The notes beneath the pieces were generated by a model. The model was not told the origin of the DNA. It saw only the letters and a list, made by a program, of their open reading frames with translations, and made no database searches. Positions 12,455-24,089 of a stretch of 64,000 bases of DNA are shown here, piece after piece. Origin of the DNA: Phocoena phocoena. Lineage: Eukaryota; Chordata; Mammalia; Artiodactyla; Phocoenidae. Position numbers and translations under genes: made by a program. The DNA lies in assembly GCF_963924675.1 (NCBI RefSeq), contig NC_089220.1, positions 60,088,639-60,152,638 on the forward strand, in the 5' to 3' direction. Position 1 is the stretch's first letter; each line of letters starts with the position of its first letter.

Positions 12455-12905
12455 ATACTATGTTATTTCTAGGGTTGCTTTAACAAATTACCACAAACTG
12501 GGTTGTTTAGTACAACAGAAATTTATTCTTTCATGGTTCTGGAGGTTAGAAGTCTGAAGCCACGCTCCCTCCAAAGGTTCTAGAAAAGAATCCTTCTTTA
12601 CCTCTTCTAGCTTCTGGTAGTTGGCCGCAATCCTTGGCATTCCTTGGCTTTTGCACACATCACTCCAGTTTCTGCCTCTGTTTTCACATAGCCTTCTCCC
12701 CTGTGTGTCTCCATGTTTTCACATAGCCTTCTTAAAAGGACACCAGTCAGTGTAATTTAGGGTCCACGCTAATCCAGTATGACCTTACCTTAACTAATTA
12801 CATCTGTAAAGATCCTATTTCTAGATAAGGTCATGTTCTGAGCTTCTGGGTGGACTTGAATTTGCAGCCGGGAGGAATAAATTTTCCCCAGTACAAACAT
12901 TAAAC
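12455..12905 (-). mobile_element. MLT1 MaLR solo LTR, antisense
   Basis: It is close to full length. It starts with 'acaaattaccacaaactggg', continues through 'cagaaatttattctttcatg', 'ttggcattccttggcttttg', 'aatccagtatgaccttacct' and 'taactaattacatctgtaaa', and ends after 'gataaggtcatgttctgagc'. This is the reverse complement of MLT1, a non-autonomous ERVL-MaLR LTR. No internal region is attached. Confidence 0.85.
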
Positions 12906-13340
12906 AGCACTTACTAACAAGGGCCAGAACCAACAAGCTTTATGTGTCAAAATGTCTCTTCTGCAGACAGTTTTCTGAGCGGTATCTTACCATTACAATT
13001 TGCATACCTCATTGGACTGGCACAGGATGGGAGCACCGGGTGATGTTACTGCTACTACAGGTTTGGAGAACCTAACAACCCTTGAGCTCATCCCTCCTCT
13101 AGCCTGAGACCCGAATTCACTTCACTCTACCCCTCCAGTTCTGGGATGAAGCAGCTTTTAGTTCCTCTTCTAATCTCTAGCTTTACTTTTGGTCTTAGGT
13201 TTTGTTTAATTTGCAAATTCAATTCCCTTATTTCTTACTTTTTTCTTCTTCTTTTAAGATTATTGTCTACTGTGTACAAGGCTCTGTAGGGTACACAAAA
13301 TGGATTTCCTTGTAGTTTGTTAATACTTACATAATGTTAA
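12906..13340. other. No gene seen
   Basis: Unique-looking sequence between the MLT1 LTR and the solo ERV LTR. Nothing recognised. Confidence 0.45.
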
Positions 13341-13417
13341 TGTTACCAACCAGGGTTCTTGGCCTTCCCCAGTCAATAGAAATTGACTAGAGGCCAGACA
13401 AGAAATTCAGTCAAGGC

Positions 13418-13423
13418 TTTATT
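13418..13423 (-). promoter_or_regulatory. LTR polyadenylation signal AATAAA
   Basis: Plus-strand tttatt reads AATAAA on the minus strand, inside 'ccaataaagccttgactga'. It lies downstream of the LTR TATA-like box, as expected for the R region. Confidence 0.65.
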
Positions 13424-13503
13424 GGGGCCCCTGCTGCAGCAGGGGGGAGCAAGAACAAACAACAGGCTCCCTTGCTTGCTTGCTCCCCAAGGGGAACCTT
13501 TTT

Positions 13504-13512
13504 CTTATATGG
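13504..13512 (-). promoter_or_regulatory. LTR TATA-like box
   Basis: The minus strand reads 'cccatataagaaaa', a TATAA-like core at the U3/R border of the solo LTR. Promoter activity is inferred, not shown. Confidence 0.55.
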
Positions 13513-13610
13513 GGTGAGGGTAGGGATGCGTCCAGGGGTTGGGCCAGAGGGGTGGCTTAGGTGTTTACCCCACCCCTTAGGTGGTGTTGTGTGGAGGGGA
13601 CATATGTAGT

Positions 13611-13650
13611 ACCCTGCTTTTGCTCCTGGCACCCTGTTTTTGCTCCAGGC
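13611..13650 (-). repeat. 20-bp direct repeat in LTR U3
   Basis: Two adjacent 20-bp units, 'accctgcttttgctcctggc' and 'accctgtttttgctccaggc' on the plus strand, differ at two positions. Tandem units in U3 often act as retroviral enhancers; here that is inference. Confidence 0.7.
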
Positions 13651-14109
13651 TCCTCAAAAGTGACAGTTGGGTTTTTTGGTCTCTTTGTATCTTTTGGGTC
13701 CAGAATTTGCTTCAGCTGCCCATGCACACAGTTATTTTTAGTCCCATACAGTTTCTCTGTATTTTGTTGCTCGAGGAGAGGTATGTCCAGGTGCAAGCAT
13801 TGTAGCGCTGCAGCAAAGGGTGCCAGGTCCCAGCCTGTCTCATTAATACTGTACTTACTGATTGAAAGATACACATCAACCTTTGTAAAATTGAGGTTCT
13901 TCGTATAGTTCAGGCATGGCATAGTTCAGCTGACAGCATTTAAAATTTCTTAGTGGTAAATAAATTACACATCTTACAGTTAATGTCTTCAGATTCAATG
14001 ATATATGGTAGCAAAAGAAATTTGGGCAAATCTTCCTGCCATTACACTAGATAAGCACATGTTGTGAGTGATTGTGGGTTAAGAAATAGGAACCTATAGT
14101 TCTTTATTT

Positions 14110-14985
14110 TAATATAGTTTTTAAAATAAAATGTTTATTATTGTTACTATTTTTTAAATTGAGGTAAAATTGACATATAACATTTTATTAGTTTTAGATG
14201 TACAACATAATGATTCAATCTTTGTATCTATTGTGAAATGATAGCCCCTACAGGTCTAGTTAACATCCATCACCACATAGTTATAAATTATTTTGTGTGA
14301 TGAGAAGTTTCAATATATATTGTCATAGCAACTTCCACATATGCAATACAGTAGTATTAACTATAGTCACCATGCTATACATTATATCTCCATGACTTAT
14401 TTATTTTATAACTGGAAATTTGTACCTTTTGATCCACTTTACCCATTTTGCTCACTCCCCACTCCCTGCTTCTGTCAATCACCAATCTGTTCATTTTTTT
14501 AAATTTGTTGTTGTTGTTTTGTTTTTAGATTTCACATGTAAATGAAATCATATGGTATTTGTCTTTCTCTGCCTGATATATTTCACTTAGCCCAATGCCC
14601 AAGGTCTATCCATTTTGTTGCAAACGGCAAGACTACATTCTTTTTATGGCTGAATAATTTTCCATTGTATATATACACCACATTTTCTTTATCCACTCAT
14701 CTATCAGTGGACACTTAGGTTGTTTCTATATCTTGGCTATTGTAAATAATGCAGTGACCATGGACTTGCATATATCTGTTCTAATTAGTGTTTTTATTTT
14801 CTTCAGATAAATACCAAGGTGTGGAATTGCTGGATCATATGATAGTTCTATTTTTAATTTTTTGAGGAATCTCCATACTGTTTTCCATAGTGGCTGCACC
14901 AACTACATTCCTACCAGTGGTGTGCTAGTGTTTCTTTTTTCCACATCCTCACCAACACTTGTTATTTCTAGTTCCCTCATTTCTT
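14110..14985 (-). mobile_element. L1MA-type LINE 3' end, antisense
   Basis: The antisense 3' UTR and ORF2 tail can be followed in order: 'gaggtaaaattgacatataa', 'gttaacatccatcaccacat', 'cttggctattgtaaataatg', 'ggaattgctggatcatatga' and 'ccacatcctcaccaacactt'. The element is 5'-truncated near 14,985. Confidence 0.85.
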
Positions 14986-14989
14986 ATAT

Positions 14990-15866
14990 TCATTCCAGAA
15001 ATATGATTTAGCACCTACTATTTGCAAGGGATAGAACATATCTAAATGCTCTTATAGAAACAGTATTAGTACTTACATTTACCAAGCAGGAGGTCTGGAT
15101 ATCATTAAAAATTCTATAAGCCAAAAATATATGTGAACCAGGACAGGAGGCAAGCTATGGTCAATAGTGTACAAAGTTATCAACACTGTACCTTTCCCAT
15201 TGGCAAGTTTCTTCCAATGAACTGGGTTCTTGAATTTTTTACTAGTGAAACCACAGTCTTTTAGGTGGAAAATTCATTGGTATCAACTTAGTATTTAGCT
15301 TTTTCCCAAGCCTGCAATCAGTTATCAATACTTACTGTTCATGGTGTTTGTACCAAGTATCTTTTTTGTAGTGTAGATTTCTGTCCCTCCCCCAAAGGGC
15401 TAAAATATCATATGGAGAAGGGAAAGAAAATGCAAGAGGAATTCTAATTCATGAGTTTTTTCTTTTATATAGTATTTGTACAGAAATAAGCCCAGCTAAA
15501 ATTGATAATTCACCAGCTAAAAGAAAATGGTTTTATGTGGCAGACCTACTGCCCCAGAAAACAAGTAATTAAAGGACCTCTTAAAATAGCCATGAAATTG
15601 ACATTCTGTGGGAGCCCATGTGTTCATTACTGTTCTTTTTAGTGAGGCTCCTCCCTGGGCACTATTCTGAGACCTGAGGTCTGTTGGCAAAATGAGCAAA
15701 TCACCTAAGGACTTTGCATCCTCTTCTGGGGAAAGGGTTAGTGTATTTCTGGTGTAGGCAAGATAGTTATATCATGTCAGGTGGAAGTATGACCTTGTTA
15801 TTGTTTTTATTTGGAGATTCAGTATGATTTGAGGAGATCTGTATGGGTGCCAAGTTGACAAGCGGT
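14990..15866. other. No gene seen
   Basis: No recognised gene or repeat. The start, 'cattccagaaatatgattta', may be a small L2 piece. Confidence 0.45.
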
Positions 15867-15867
15867 G

Positions 15868-16305
15868 GACTTGTGATGCTTAATTTTATGTGTCAACTTT
15901 GTTAGGCCATGGTAACTAAATATTCGACCAAACGTTAGTCTAGATGTTTCGGTGAAAATATTCTGTAGATGACATTAACATTTAAATTGGTAGACATTGA
16001 GTAAAGCAGACTGCCCTCCATAATGTGAGCAGACCTCATCTAATCAGTTGAAGATCTTAGTAGAAAAAGAACTGAAATCCCTGAAAGAAGAGGGAATTCT
16101 GCCAGCAGATGGCCTTCAGACTTGAAGTGCGATGTCGACTCTTTCCTGTGTCTCCAGCGTGCTGGCCCACCCTGCAGAGTTTGGACTTGTCAGTCTCCAC
16201 GATCACATGAGCCAATTCCTTAAATAAATTATCTATCTATCTTTCCATCTACTTACTGAATCTATTATCTATCCATCCTATTTGTTCATTTTCTCTGTGA
16301 TGATT
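15868..16305 (+). mobile_element. MLT2-type ERVL solo LTR
   Basis: It begins 'gatgcttaattttatgtgtc', then has 'ggtagacattgagtaaagca', 'ctcatctaatcagttgaaga' and 'atcacatgagccaattcctt'. An AATAAA follows at 16,223-16,228, then a TATC-rich tail. This is the order of MLT2 LTRs of the ERVL group. No internal retroviral region is attached. Confidence 0.8.
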
Positions 16306-16662
16306 CTTTGGCTAGGGAAAGTTGGGGGCGAACTTCTACTGAGGAGAAAATGGGTCTTCCTCTAGATTCCAAAGCTAATGCTAACAGAATGCCACATTTC
16401 CCTCAGCTTCCCCAAATGTGAGCCATTTATTGGTGTTAGTAATGAAACTTCGGTTGTGAGTACAAAGTTTACATTACACTTGTTTAAATGTCCTAGTGTT
16501 TAGACGCAGAGGGCTTATCATCATAATGTAAACAAGAAACAAATATGATGGCCCATGTCTTCTTTCCCCAAAGGTAAGACAGCATCACTACCTCAGAAAA
16601 AGGAAGCTTTGGACCAAAACCAATGGGGGAAGGAGACAGAGAGTGGCTGGCTGTATTCCAAT
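16306..16662. other. No gene seen
   Basis: Unique-looking sequence up to the L1 target site. Nothing recognised. Confidence 0.45.
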
Positions 16663-18440
16663 AGGTCTTCTGCCTTTCTTTTTTTTTTAATTTAATTTTA
16701 TTTTTTATTGGTGTATAGTTGTTTTACAATGTGTTAGTTTCTACTGTACAGCAAAGTGGAGTTCCTTGTGCTATACAGCATGTTCTCATTAGTTATCTAT
16801 TTTATACATATTAGTGTATATATGTCAATCCCAATATTGCAATTCATCCTGTCCTCCCTTCCCCTGCTTGGTGTCCATATGTTTCTTCTCCACATCTGTG
16901 TCTCTGTTTCTGCCTTGCAAACCGGTTCATCTGTGCCATTTTTCTAGATTCCACATATATGTGTTAATATACGATATTTGTTTTTCTCTTTCTGACTTAC
17001 TTCACTCTGTATGACAGTCTCTAGGTCCATCCACATCTCTACAAATGACCCAATTTCATTCCTCTTTATGGTTCCTTTAATATTCCATTGTATATATGTG
17101 CCACATCTTCTTTATCCATTCCTCTGTCGATGGACATTTAGGTTGCTTCCCTGTCCTGGCTATTGTAAACAGTGCTACAGTGAACACTGCGGTACATGTG
17201 TCTTTTTTGAATTATGGTTTTCTCAGGGTATATGCCCAGTAGTGGGATTGCTGGGTGATATGGTAGTTCTATTTTGTTTTTTAAGGAACCTCCATACTGT
17301 TCTCCATAGTGGCTGTATCAGTTTCCATTCCCATCAACAGTGCAAGAGGGTTCCCTTTTCTCCACACTCTCTCCAGCATTTATTGTTTGTAGATTTTCTG
17401 ATGATGGCCATTCTAACCGGTATGAGGTGATACCTCATTGTAGTTTTGATTTGCCTTTCTCTAATAATTAGTGATGTTGAGGAGCTTTTCATGTGTTTGT
17501 TGGCTATCTGTATGTCTTCTTTGGAGAAACGTCCATTTAGGTCTTCTGCCTATTTTTTGATTGGGTTGTTTGTTTTCTTGATATTGAGCTGCATGAGCTG
17601 TTTGTATATTTTGGAGACTAATCTTTTGTCCTTTGATTCATTTGCAAATATTTTCTCCTATTCTGAGGATTGTCTTTTCATCTTGTTTATGGTTTCCTTT
17701 GTGGTGCAAAAGCTTTTAAGTTTCATTAGGTCCCATTTGTTTATATTTGTTTTTATTTCCATTACTCTAGGAGGTGGGTCAGAAAGGATCTTGCTGTGAT
17801 TTATGTCAAAGAGTGTTCTTCCTATGTTTTCTTCTAAGAGTTTGATAGTGTCCAGCCTTACATTTAGGTCTTTAATCCATTTTGAGTTAATTTTTGTGTA
17901 TGGTGTTAGGCAGTGTTCTAATTTCATTCTTTTACATGTAGCTGTCCAGTTTTCCAAACACCACTTATTGAAGAGGCTGTCTTTTCTCCATTGTATATTC
18001 TTGTCTCCTTTATCAAAAATAAGGTGACCATATGTGCAAAGGTTAATCTCTGGGCTTTCTATCCTATTCCATTGATCTGTTTTTGTGCCAGTACCATATT
18101 GTCTTGATTACTGTAGCTTTGTAGTATAGTGTGAAGTCACTTGCCTCCTTGCCTCCTTGCCTCCTTTGTCATAGATTAGTTGACCATTGGTGCGTGAGTT
18201 TATCTCTGAGCTTTCTGTCCTATTCCATTGATCTATATTTCTGTTTTTGTGCCAGTATCATATTGTCTTGATTATTGTAGCTTTGTAGTATAGTCTGTAT
18301 TCAGGGAGCCTGATTCCTCCAGCTCCGCTTTTCTTTTTCTCAAGATTGTTTTGGCTATTCGGGTCTTTTGTGTCTCCATACAAATATTAAGATTTTTTTT
18401 TTTCTAGTTCTGTGAAAAATGCAGGTCTTCTGTCTTTGCT
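16663..18440 (-). mobile_element. 5'-truncated cetacean-type L1 with TSD
   Basis: About 1.74 kb of L1 3' UTR and ORF2 tail lies antisense. It starts with a poly-T tract at about 16,680 and ends at about 18,422 inside ORF2. Flanking TSDs are 'aggtcttctgcctttct' (16,663-16,679) and 'aggtcttctgtctttgct' (18,423-18,440), so the insertion was canonical target-primed reverse transcription. A minus-strand ORF2 remnant of 99 codons lies at 17,658-17,957. The copy carries an internal tandem duplication (see 18,000-18,303). Confidence 0.92.
18000..18303 (-). repeat. Tandem duplication inside L1 ORF2
   Basis: The ORF2 segment containing 'attccattgatct', 'tattgtcttgatta' and 'gtagctttgtagtatagt' occurs twice, at about 18,000-18,139 and 18,156-18,303. 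Between the copies the 8-mer ttgcctcc occurs three times. The L1 at 48.8 kb has one copy only, so the duplication belongs to this insertion. Confidence 0.8.
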
Positions 18441-18680
18441 CACACAGTCCTTCTCACCTGGTTTGGCTCAAGCCAAATATATGATGCTTTCTAAACTTGA
18501 ATGGATTTTTCTTTCTATGCCAGATGCCCCTTAGAGACTGCTCATCTTTCTACTCCCTTTCATAGCAAAACTTCTTGAGTCAGTGTCTCCACATTCTCAC
18601 CTCACTTTCTTCCATACCTGACTCCATTCAGACTTTTGTCCTTATCACCTTGCAGAGACTACCCTAGTCGAGGCCCTTCG
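18425..18680. other. No gene seen
   Basis: Short pyrimidine-rich unique stretch between two L1 blocks. Confidence 0.4.
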
Positions 18681-18689
18681 TGACCTCCA

Positions 18690-21118
18690 CATTGCCCTCT
18701 AGCTTTGTTCCAGATTATCTCTGTGTCTTTGATTTTCTGTGATTTGAATATGGTATGCCTAGGGGAGTGTGTATGCATATGTATATATGTGGTATTTATC
18801 CTGCTTGGTATTCTCTGAGCCTCCTGGATTTGTGGTTTGTTATCATTAATTCTGGAATTCTTAGCCAATATTACTTCGGGTATTTATCCTGCTGTTTTTC
18901 TTTTCCTCCTGATATTTCAATTATTATATGTTACACCTTTTGAAATTATCCTACAGTTTTGGATGTTACATTCTTTTTTCTTTTTTATCCTCTTTTCTCT
19001 TTATATTTCAGTTTTGTAAGTTTCTATTGACCTATCTTCAAGCTCACTGATTCTTTTTTCAGCTGTGTCCAGTCTACTAATGAACCCATCAAAAGCATGC
19101 TTCATTTCTGTTACAGTGTTTTGTTTTGTTTTGTTTAACATCTTTATTGGAGTATAATTGCTTCACAATAGTCTGTTAGTTTCTGCTTTATAACAAAGTG
19201 AATCAGCCATACATGTACATACATCCCCATATCTCCTCCCTCTTGTATCTCCCTCCCACCCTCCCTATCCCACCCCTCTAGGTGGTCACAAAGCACCAAG
19301 CTGATCTCCCTGTGCCATGTGGCTGCCTCCCACTATCTATCTATTTTACATTTAGTAGTGTATATATGTCCATGCCACTCTCTCACTTCATCCCAGCTTA
19401 CCCATCCCCCTCCCTGTGTCCTCAAGTACATTCTGTACGTCTGCGTTTTTATTCCTGTCCTGCCCCTAGGTTCTTCAGAACCTTTTTTTTTTTTTCTTTA
19501 GATTCCCTATATATGTGTTAGCATACGGTATTTGTGTTTCTCTTTCTGACTTACTTCACTCTGTATGACAGACTCTGGGTCCATCCACCTCACTACAAAT
19601 AACTCAATTTCATTTCTTTTTGTGGCTGAGTAATATTCCATTGTAAATATGTGCCACATCTTCTTTATCCATTCATCTGTTGATGGACACTTAGGTTGCT
19701 TCCATGTTCTGGCTATTGTAAATAGAGCTGAAATGAACATTGTGGTACATGATTCTTTTTGAATTATGGTTTTCTCAGGGTATATGCCCAGTAGTGGGAT
19801 TGCTGGGTCATATGGTAGTTCTATTTGTAGTTTTTTAAGGAACCTCCATACTGTTCTCCGTAATGGCTGTATCAATTTACATTCCCACCAACAGTGCAAG
19901 AGGATTCCCTTTTCTCCACACCCTCTCCAGCATTTATTGTTTGTAGATTTTTTGATGATGGCCATTCTGACTGGTATGAGTTGATGTTTCAGTGTTTCTG
20001 GTTTCTAGCAGTTCCTTTTGATTCTTTCTTAGTTTCCACCTCCCTGTTTATATTACCCATTTGTTCTTGCATGTTGTCTGCTTTTTCCATTAGTGCACTT
20101 AGCATATTAATCATAGTTATTTAAAATTCCAGACCAAGCCTGATAAAACCAACATCTGTGTCATACTGGAGTCTGATTCTGATGCTTGCTTTGTCTCTTC
20201 ACACTGTGTTCTTTCTTACCTTGTATTTTTGTTGTTGAAAGCCGGACATGATGTATTGAGTAATAGGAAATGAGGTACGTAGACTTTAGTGTAAATTTTT
20301 ATGTTAATTTGGCTAGCGGTTGGACTGTGTTTAATGTCATAGCTATAGATAGCACAGGCTTCAATTCCTCTCGTATCTTAGTTTTGGTCTCCCCTGTTGT
20401 TCTTGGGTTTCACTAAAAATTTCTTCTTAAACAGACCTGAATTCACTATTATTGTACTAAAACCCTGTTGGTGTGGTGGTAAGGAATGCAGGAGGGATAG
20501 CATTTTATAATCTTATTATTAAATTTCAGTCTTTTAGTGGCCCTGTGTCTCTGGGCTATGACCCTCATGTGTGTTTCTTAGTTTCCCTCTCCCAACCTTC
20601 GAATGAGATGAAGGCTGGAAGGGGAGAAATGCCCTTTTTCCAGATGGGATAAAGCTCTGGAAAGTAGATCTTTGTTATGGAGAGCAATTCTGACGTATTT
20701 CACAAGGATTATGATTGCCTATCCCTCGCTATAGCCACAAGGTGATCTTTTTTGGCTCTTCACTGGTCGGAAGAAACTGGTTAGGTTCCTGGAGGTGAAA
20801 TTCATGAACGTGTAAGGGTCCCCTAAGACCCTGCAGTCCCAGGATTCTCTCACTCTCAAGCTAGTCCATTTTCAGTCTCCAGCAATTCATCAAAATTACC
20901 ACTTAAATGTTTCTACCAGTTTATGGCCCCAATGCTTCTGCTTCAGATCTCAGCTGTGGCTCTCCAGAATCTGGCATGGTGGCTTGCCCTGAAACCTCAG
21001 TTCTCTGATGTTTCCAAGAAAAGTCACTGATTATCAGTTTGTTTAACATTTTCTTTTCCTAAGGATGGAAGTGATGATTTCCAAGCTTTTAACATGTTGA
21101 ATCCCAAACTGGAAGTCT
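18690..21118 (-). mobile_element. Old L1M ORF1 and 5' UTR, antisense, split
   Basis: The antisense of an old L1 5' half reads 'ggtattctctgagcctcctg', 'tcagctgtgtccagtctact', 'cttgcatgttgtctgctttt', 'agcatattaatcatagttat' and 'gaaagccggacatgatgtat'. It finishes near 'tgttgaatcccaaactggaa', which resembles L1M 5' UTR starts. A younger L1 interrupts it at 19.12-19.98 kb. The ORF1 coding capacity is destroyed. Confidence 0.75.
19114..19993 (-). mobile_element. Younger 5'-truncated L1 nested in L1M
   Basis: Antisense L1 3' UTR and ORF2 tail, from 'catctttattggagtataat' at about 19,138 to 'ccattctgactggtatgag' at about 19,981. The flanks share cagtgttt, a probable 8-bp TSD. A 152-codon minus-strand ORF2 C-terminal remnant (19,507-19,965) survives. 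It shares the cetacean-type L1 3' UTR with the copy at 48.8 kb. Confidence 0.9.
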
Positions 21119-22204
21119 AGGTATCCTTTACAGTACCTAGCACTGTGCTAAACAGGAATTGGCACACCATGTCTTGGCTTGTGTTTTCACCAATGCTACT
21201 CAGCCCATTTCCCCAGCACTTCCACAGCTGCACAGGACACTCTTTTTGCCAGGGGAAACTAGTTGGAGCTTTAGCATGTGTGTTTTAATGGCTGCCAATC
21301 CTTTAAATATAGGCACTAATTTCATACTTAGAGTGAGTGATGGATGACAGCAGAGATCAAGTGGGGTTGTCCCACTCAGCTTCCTGTTTTCTTCTCCCAG
21401 ACATGTATATTTGCATTATTGCCAAAAAAAGAACAATAAATCCAAAAAAAATCCACACTTCTCTGTTGGGCTGGAGCCTTGGCCTACTCAGGAAGGGTCA
21501 TTTCTGGTGTCTCAGGTGTATAGGATCTTCCCTGAGGCTTGATTTCTGAGATTTAGAGACACTCTGAAGACTTTAATTTTCTTATTTATGGTTTTGCTTT
21601 TTGCTGTGTGGGAATACATTTCTCTCACCCTTTCTTTCTTTATTTCCTTCCTTCCTTTTTTCCTTCCCTCCCTCCCTCCTTCCTTTTCCTTTTCAATATT
21701 AGTACTTAGCATGTTTATGTTAAGTTAAATGTTTTCCTCATTAATGTTAGCTTTTAGCAGAAAAGGAAAATTTAGCTGAAGACAATTGCCTGGTGAATCT
21801 TTTCAATACTGATTTGAAATGCAAATTAATATAAGCAATTACCAGATACTATACATAGTCTTAAAATGGAAGGCTTTAAATGACATTTTCCTGGCAATCT
21901 GTATAAATCTCAAAGATTAGGCATTCTCTTTATTCAGCAAACTAAATATGCATCCAAAGCCCAATTTGAAGTTGCCATCCCATAATCATTCTTAATTGTA
22001 GCCAGCTCTGAAATAAAGATGACCTCATCAAATAAGTTACCTAAAGAATTACTCCCTATTTGGGAATGTGTGTTTGGAAAGAGAGATACCTTATGTATTG
22101 GGGTTGGGTGCTGATGGCCTCAGAGGATGAAGACCAAGATGATATTTTAGGGAGATGGATTTTTTTTCTCAGTCAGAAGGAATTGAGTCTTCTCTGTGTT
22201 GAAC
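21119..22204. other. No gene seen; possible conserved non-coding DNA
   Basis: No gene recognised. A (TTCC)n-type stretch is at 21,628-21,692. The part at about 21,720-22,030 is repeat-free, AT-rich and full of TAAT/ATTA motifs; I only suspect conservation. Confidence 0.45.
21628..21692. repeat. (TTCC)n/(TCCC)n simple repeat
   Basis: An interrupted tetranucleotide pyrimidine tract, with units such as ttcc and ccct. Confidence 0.9.
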
Positions 22205-22490
22205 ACTTAATATTCATTCGTTATTCAATGAATATTCATTGGGTAGTACCATGTTTTGGCCATATATTTTAATTGCTGGGGATGCAATGGGAATAGGACA
22301 GACAAGGTCCCTTCTCTCATGAGTCATATCCTGGTTGGAAAATAAAATTAATCTAGAGAATGATAAGTACCCTGATGTAGGACTGAGAATGGCTGGGTGG
22401 GTGGGTGAGGAGAGGGTGCCCATAAGATAGGGTGGAACAAGCAAGACCGTTTTGAAAAGGTGACATTTGCATTGAGCTATTAAAGAGCCA
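22205..22490 (-). mobile_element. L2 LINE fragment, antisense
   Basis: It has the order of reverse-complement L2: 'caatgaatattcattgggta', 'gctggggatgcaatgggaat', 'gacaaggtcccttctctcat' and 'aaggtgacatttgcattgag'. Confidence 0.6.
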
Positions 22491-24085
22491 GCCAACCACT
22501 CATTTTGTAATTTTCACCACTTGAGGAAAAGGTAACTTTAGTTCAACTGGTATAGGCAAAGAAATGAATTGCTTAAGTAGGTTAAGTCATTTCTCTAAAG
22601 TTACACAGACTTCAAATCCTATTCCATTTGTCTCCAAAGCTGCCCACCCACCACAGCCCACAGGTCATTGCTCACCAGCTGCCTCAGTCTTGGGTAGAAA
22701 CAAGATTTTTGTTTACCTGATCTAGGACTTTAGGTTTTCATGGAACAGAGAATTTTCTAATAAAACTAACCCCCAGTCATCTATTCTCTCAGTAAGAATA
22801 TTAAAAATCAAAGAAGACAACCACTTAATTTTCATAAAAAAAGATATTTTAATACCAAAAAAGTTAAAAGGATATTGTCTGACATTAAAGGACATGACTT
22901 TGAATTGAATAAATTAGCTTTATGAAAGACACATTATTTTGTCTCTGTTTTTACTTATTTCACAGAGAATCACTAGAACCACAACATAAGAAGACTCATT
23001 TGAGAACCGATAGACTCAATGACCTGCAGGTTTACCTCCAACCTTGAGAATCTTAGGTTGATGCAAACTTCCTAATCTTGATGTGTGGAGGGGCAACGCA
23101 GGGAGATGCTCTGCCCTGAGGATATAAACTTTCTTTTAATTCAATCAGTCCAGCAAAGGGCAGGCAGGTCATCTAGACCTAAGTATTTCCAATTTGAGTG
23201 TTGTCCTTTGAAATGTTTATCTGTTTAGGAAAGAGGACATGATGCATTCTCTGTTCATTAAAAAGTTCAAACACAACTTAAAGTTCTTTACAAAATAATA
23301 CACAAACTGTTTTTCCGTAGGCAGTTGCTTACAATGGCTTGAATAAATTAAGAGATTAGATTCATTGCTTTTCCTATTAATTAAATATATGGTTAGAAAT
23401 GACCATTTGGACTTCTATTAATATCAGTAGAAGTGTGTATGTATGTATGTATGTGTGTGTGTGTGTTTGTTTGTGTGTATCTTTGTCATGAATATTCAAG
23501 TATTGATCAATTTATGATAGTGATATATCTGTATTTCTTTTCCTAACCGTGAAACATAAGCACAAATAGGAAATGTAAAAGAATAAATACTATTTTAAAT
23601 TATATGAAAACATAATGATAATTACAGAGGCAATAATTGTATACAAGAGCAGCAATAGCATCCTTGAGGCCGTTTCTACAGTGTTTCAAGTACCTAATTA
23701 TATCAGTTTTATCAGAGTTCATCTCATAGAGAGATGAGGTAAGAAGTGTTGGGCTCAAGGATCAATTGAAATTTCAGTTCTGTACATGAGTAAAAATAGC
23801 AAATACACAAGCTGTTTGAATGCCTGGCTCTTCTCTTCTTTTGTCAATATAACTGTTATTACCTTCGCACTGTTTTATCTCCCTCTCTTAGGCTTAATAG
23901 CATGAGCTAAAAGCAGTTGATTTCAGAAAGCAATTGAAGGGATGAAGAGAAATACAAATTATTAAAAATGTACCAGATACAAATGAATGCATTCTACAAT
24001 ATTAACAAAGTCCAAAAAGGCTTAGAATTAGTTTGAAGCTTTTCCTCTGATAGCTGTTTAATATGTATATTTTTAATTTCAAAAG
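22491..24085. other. No gene seen
   Basis: AT-rich sequence without a recognised gene or repeat family, apart from a short (TGTA)n(GT)n microsatellite at 23,434-23,480. Confidence 0.5.
23434..23480. repeat. (TGTA)n(GT)n microsatellite
   Basis: Units of gtat followed by gt and gttt repeats, about 47 bp. Confidence 0.85.
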
Positions 24086-24089
24086 AAGT

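Larger units (their letters stand above)
13341..13938 (-). mobile_element. Solo endogenous retrovirus LTR, antisense
   Basis: About 598 bp. On the minus strand it opens with TG and closes with CA, and is flanked by gttaa (13,336-13,340) and tttaa (13,939-13,943), compatible with a 4-5 bp TSD. A TATA-like box, a polyA signal about 85 bp downstream and a U3 20-bp tandem repeat give a complete U3-R-U5 layout. No gag, pol or env sequence adjoins it, so it is a solo LTR left by LTR-LTR recombination. The family is not identified; an ERV1-like or lineage-specific ERV is plausible. The 115-121 codon frames inside it are not recognised proteins. Confidence 0.75.

Noticed and set aside
16756..17799. 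Series of hydrophobic plus-strand frames of 60-139 codons
   Set aside because: They are antisense translations of L1 ORF2 and 3' UTR; the pyrimidine-rich strand gives false membrane-like proteins.
23434..23480. Regularly spaced repeats that might resemble a CRISPR array
   Set aside because: Simple microsatellite in a vertebrate genome; no spacers and no cas genes.
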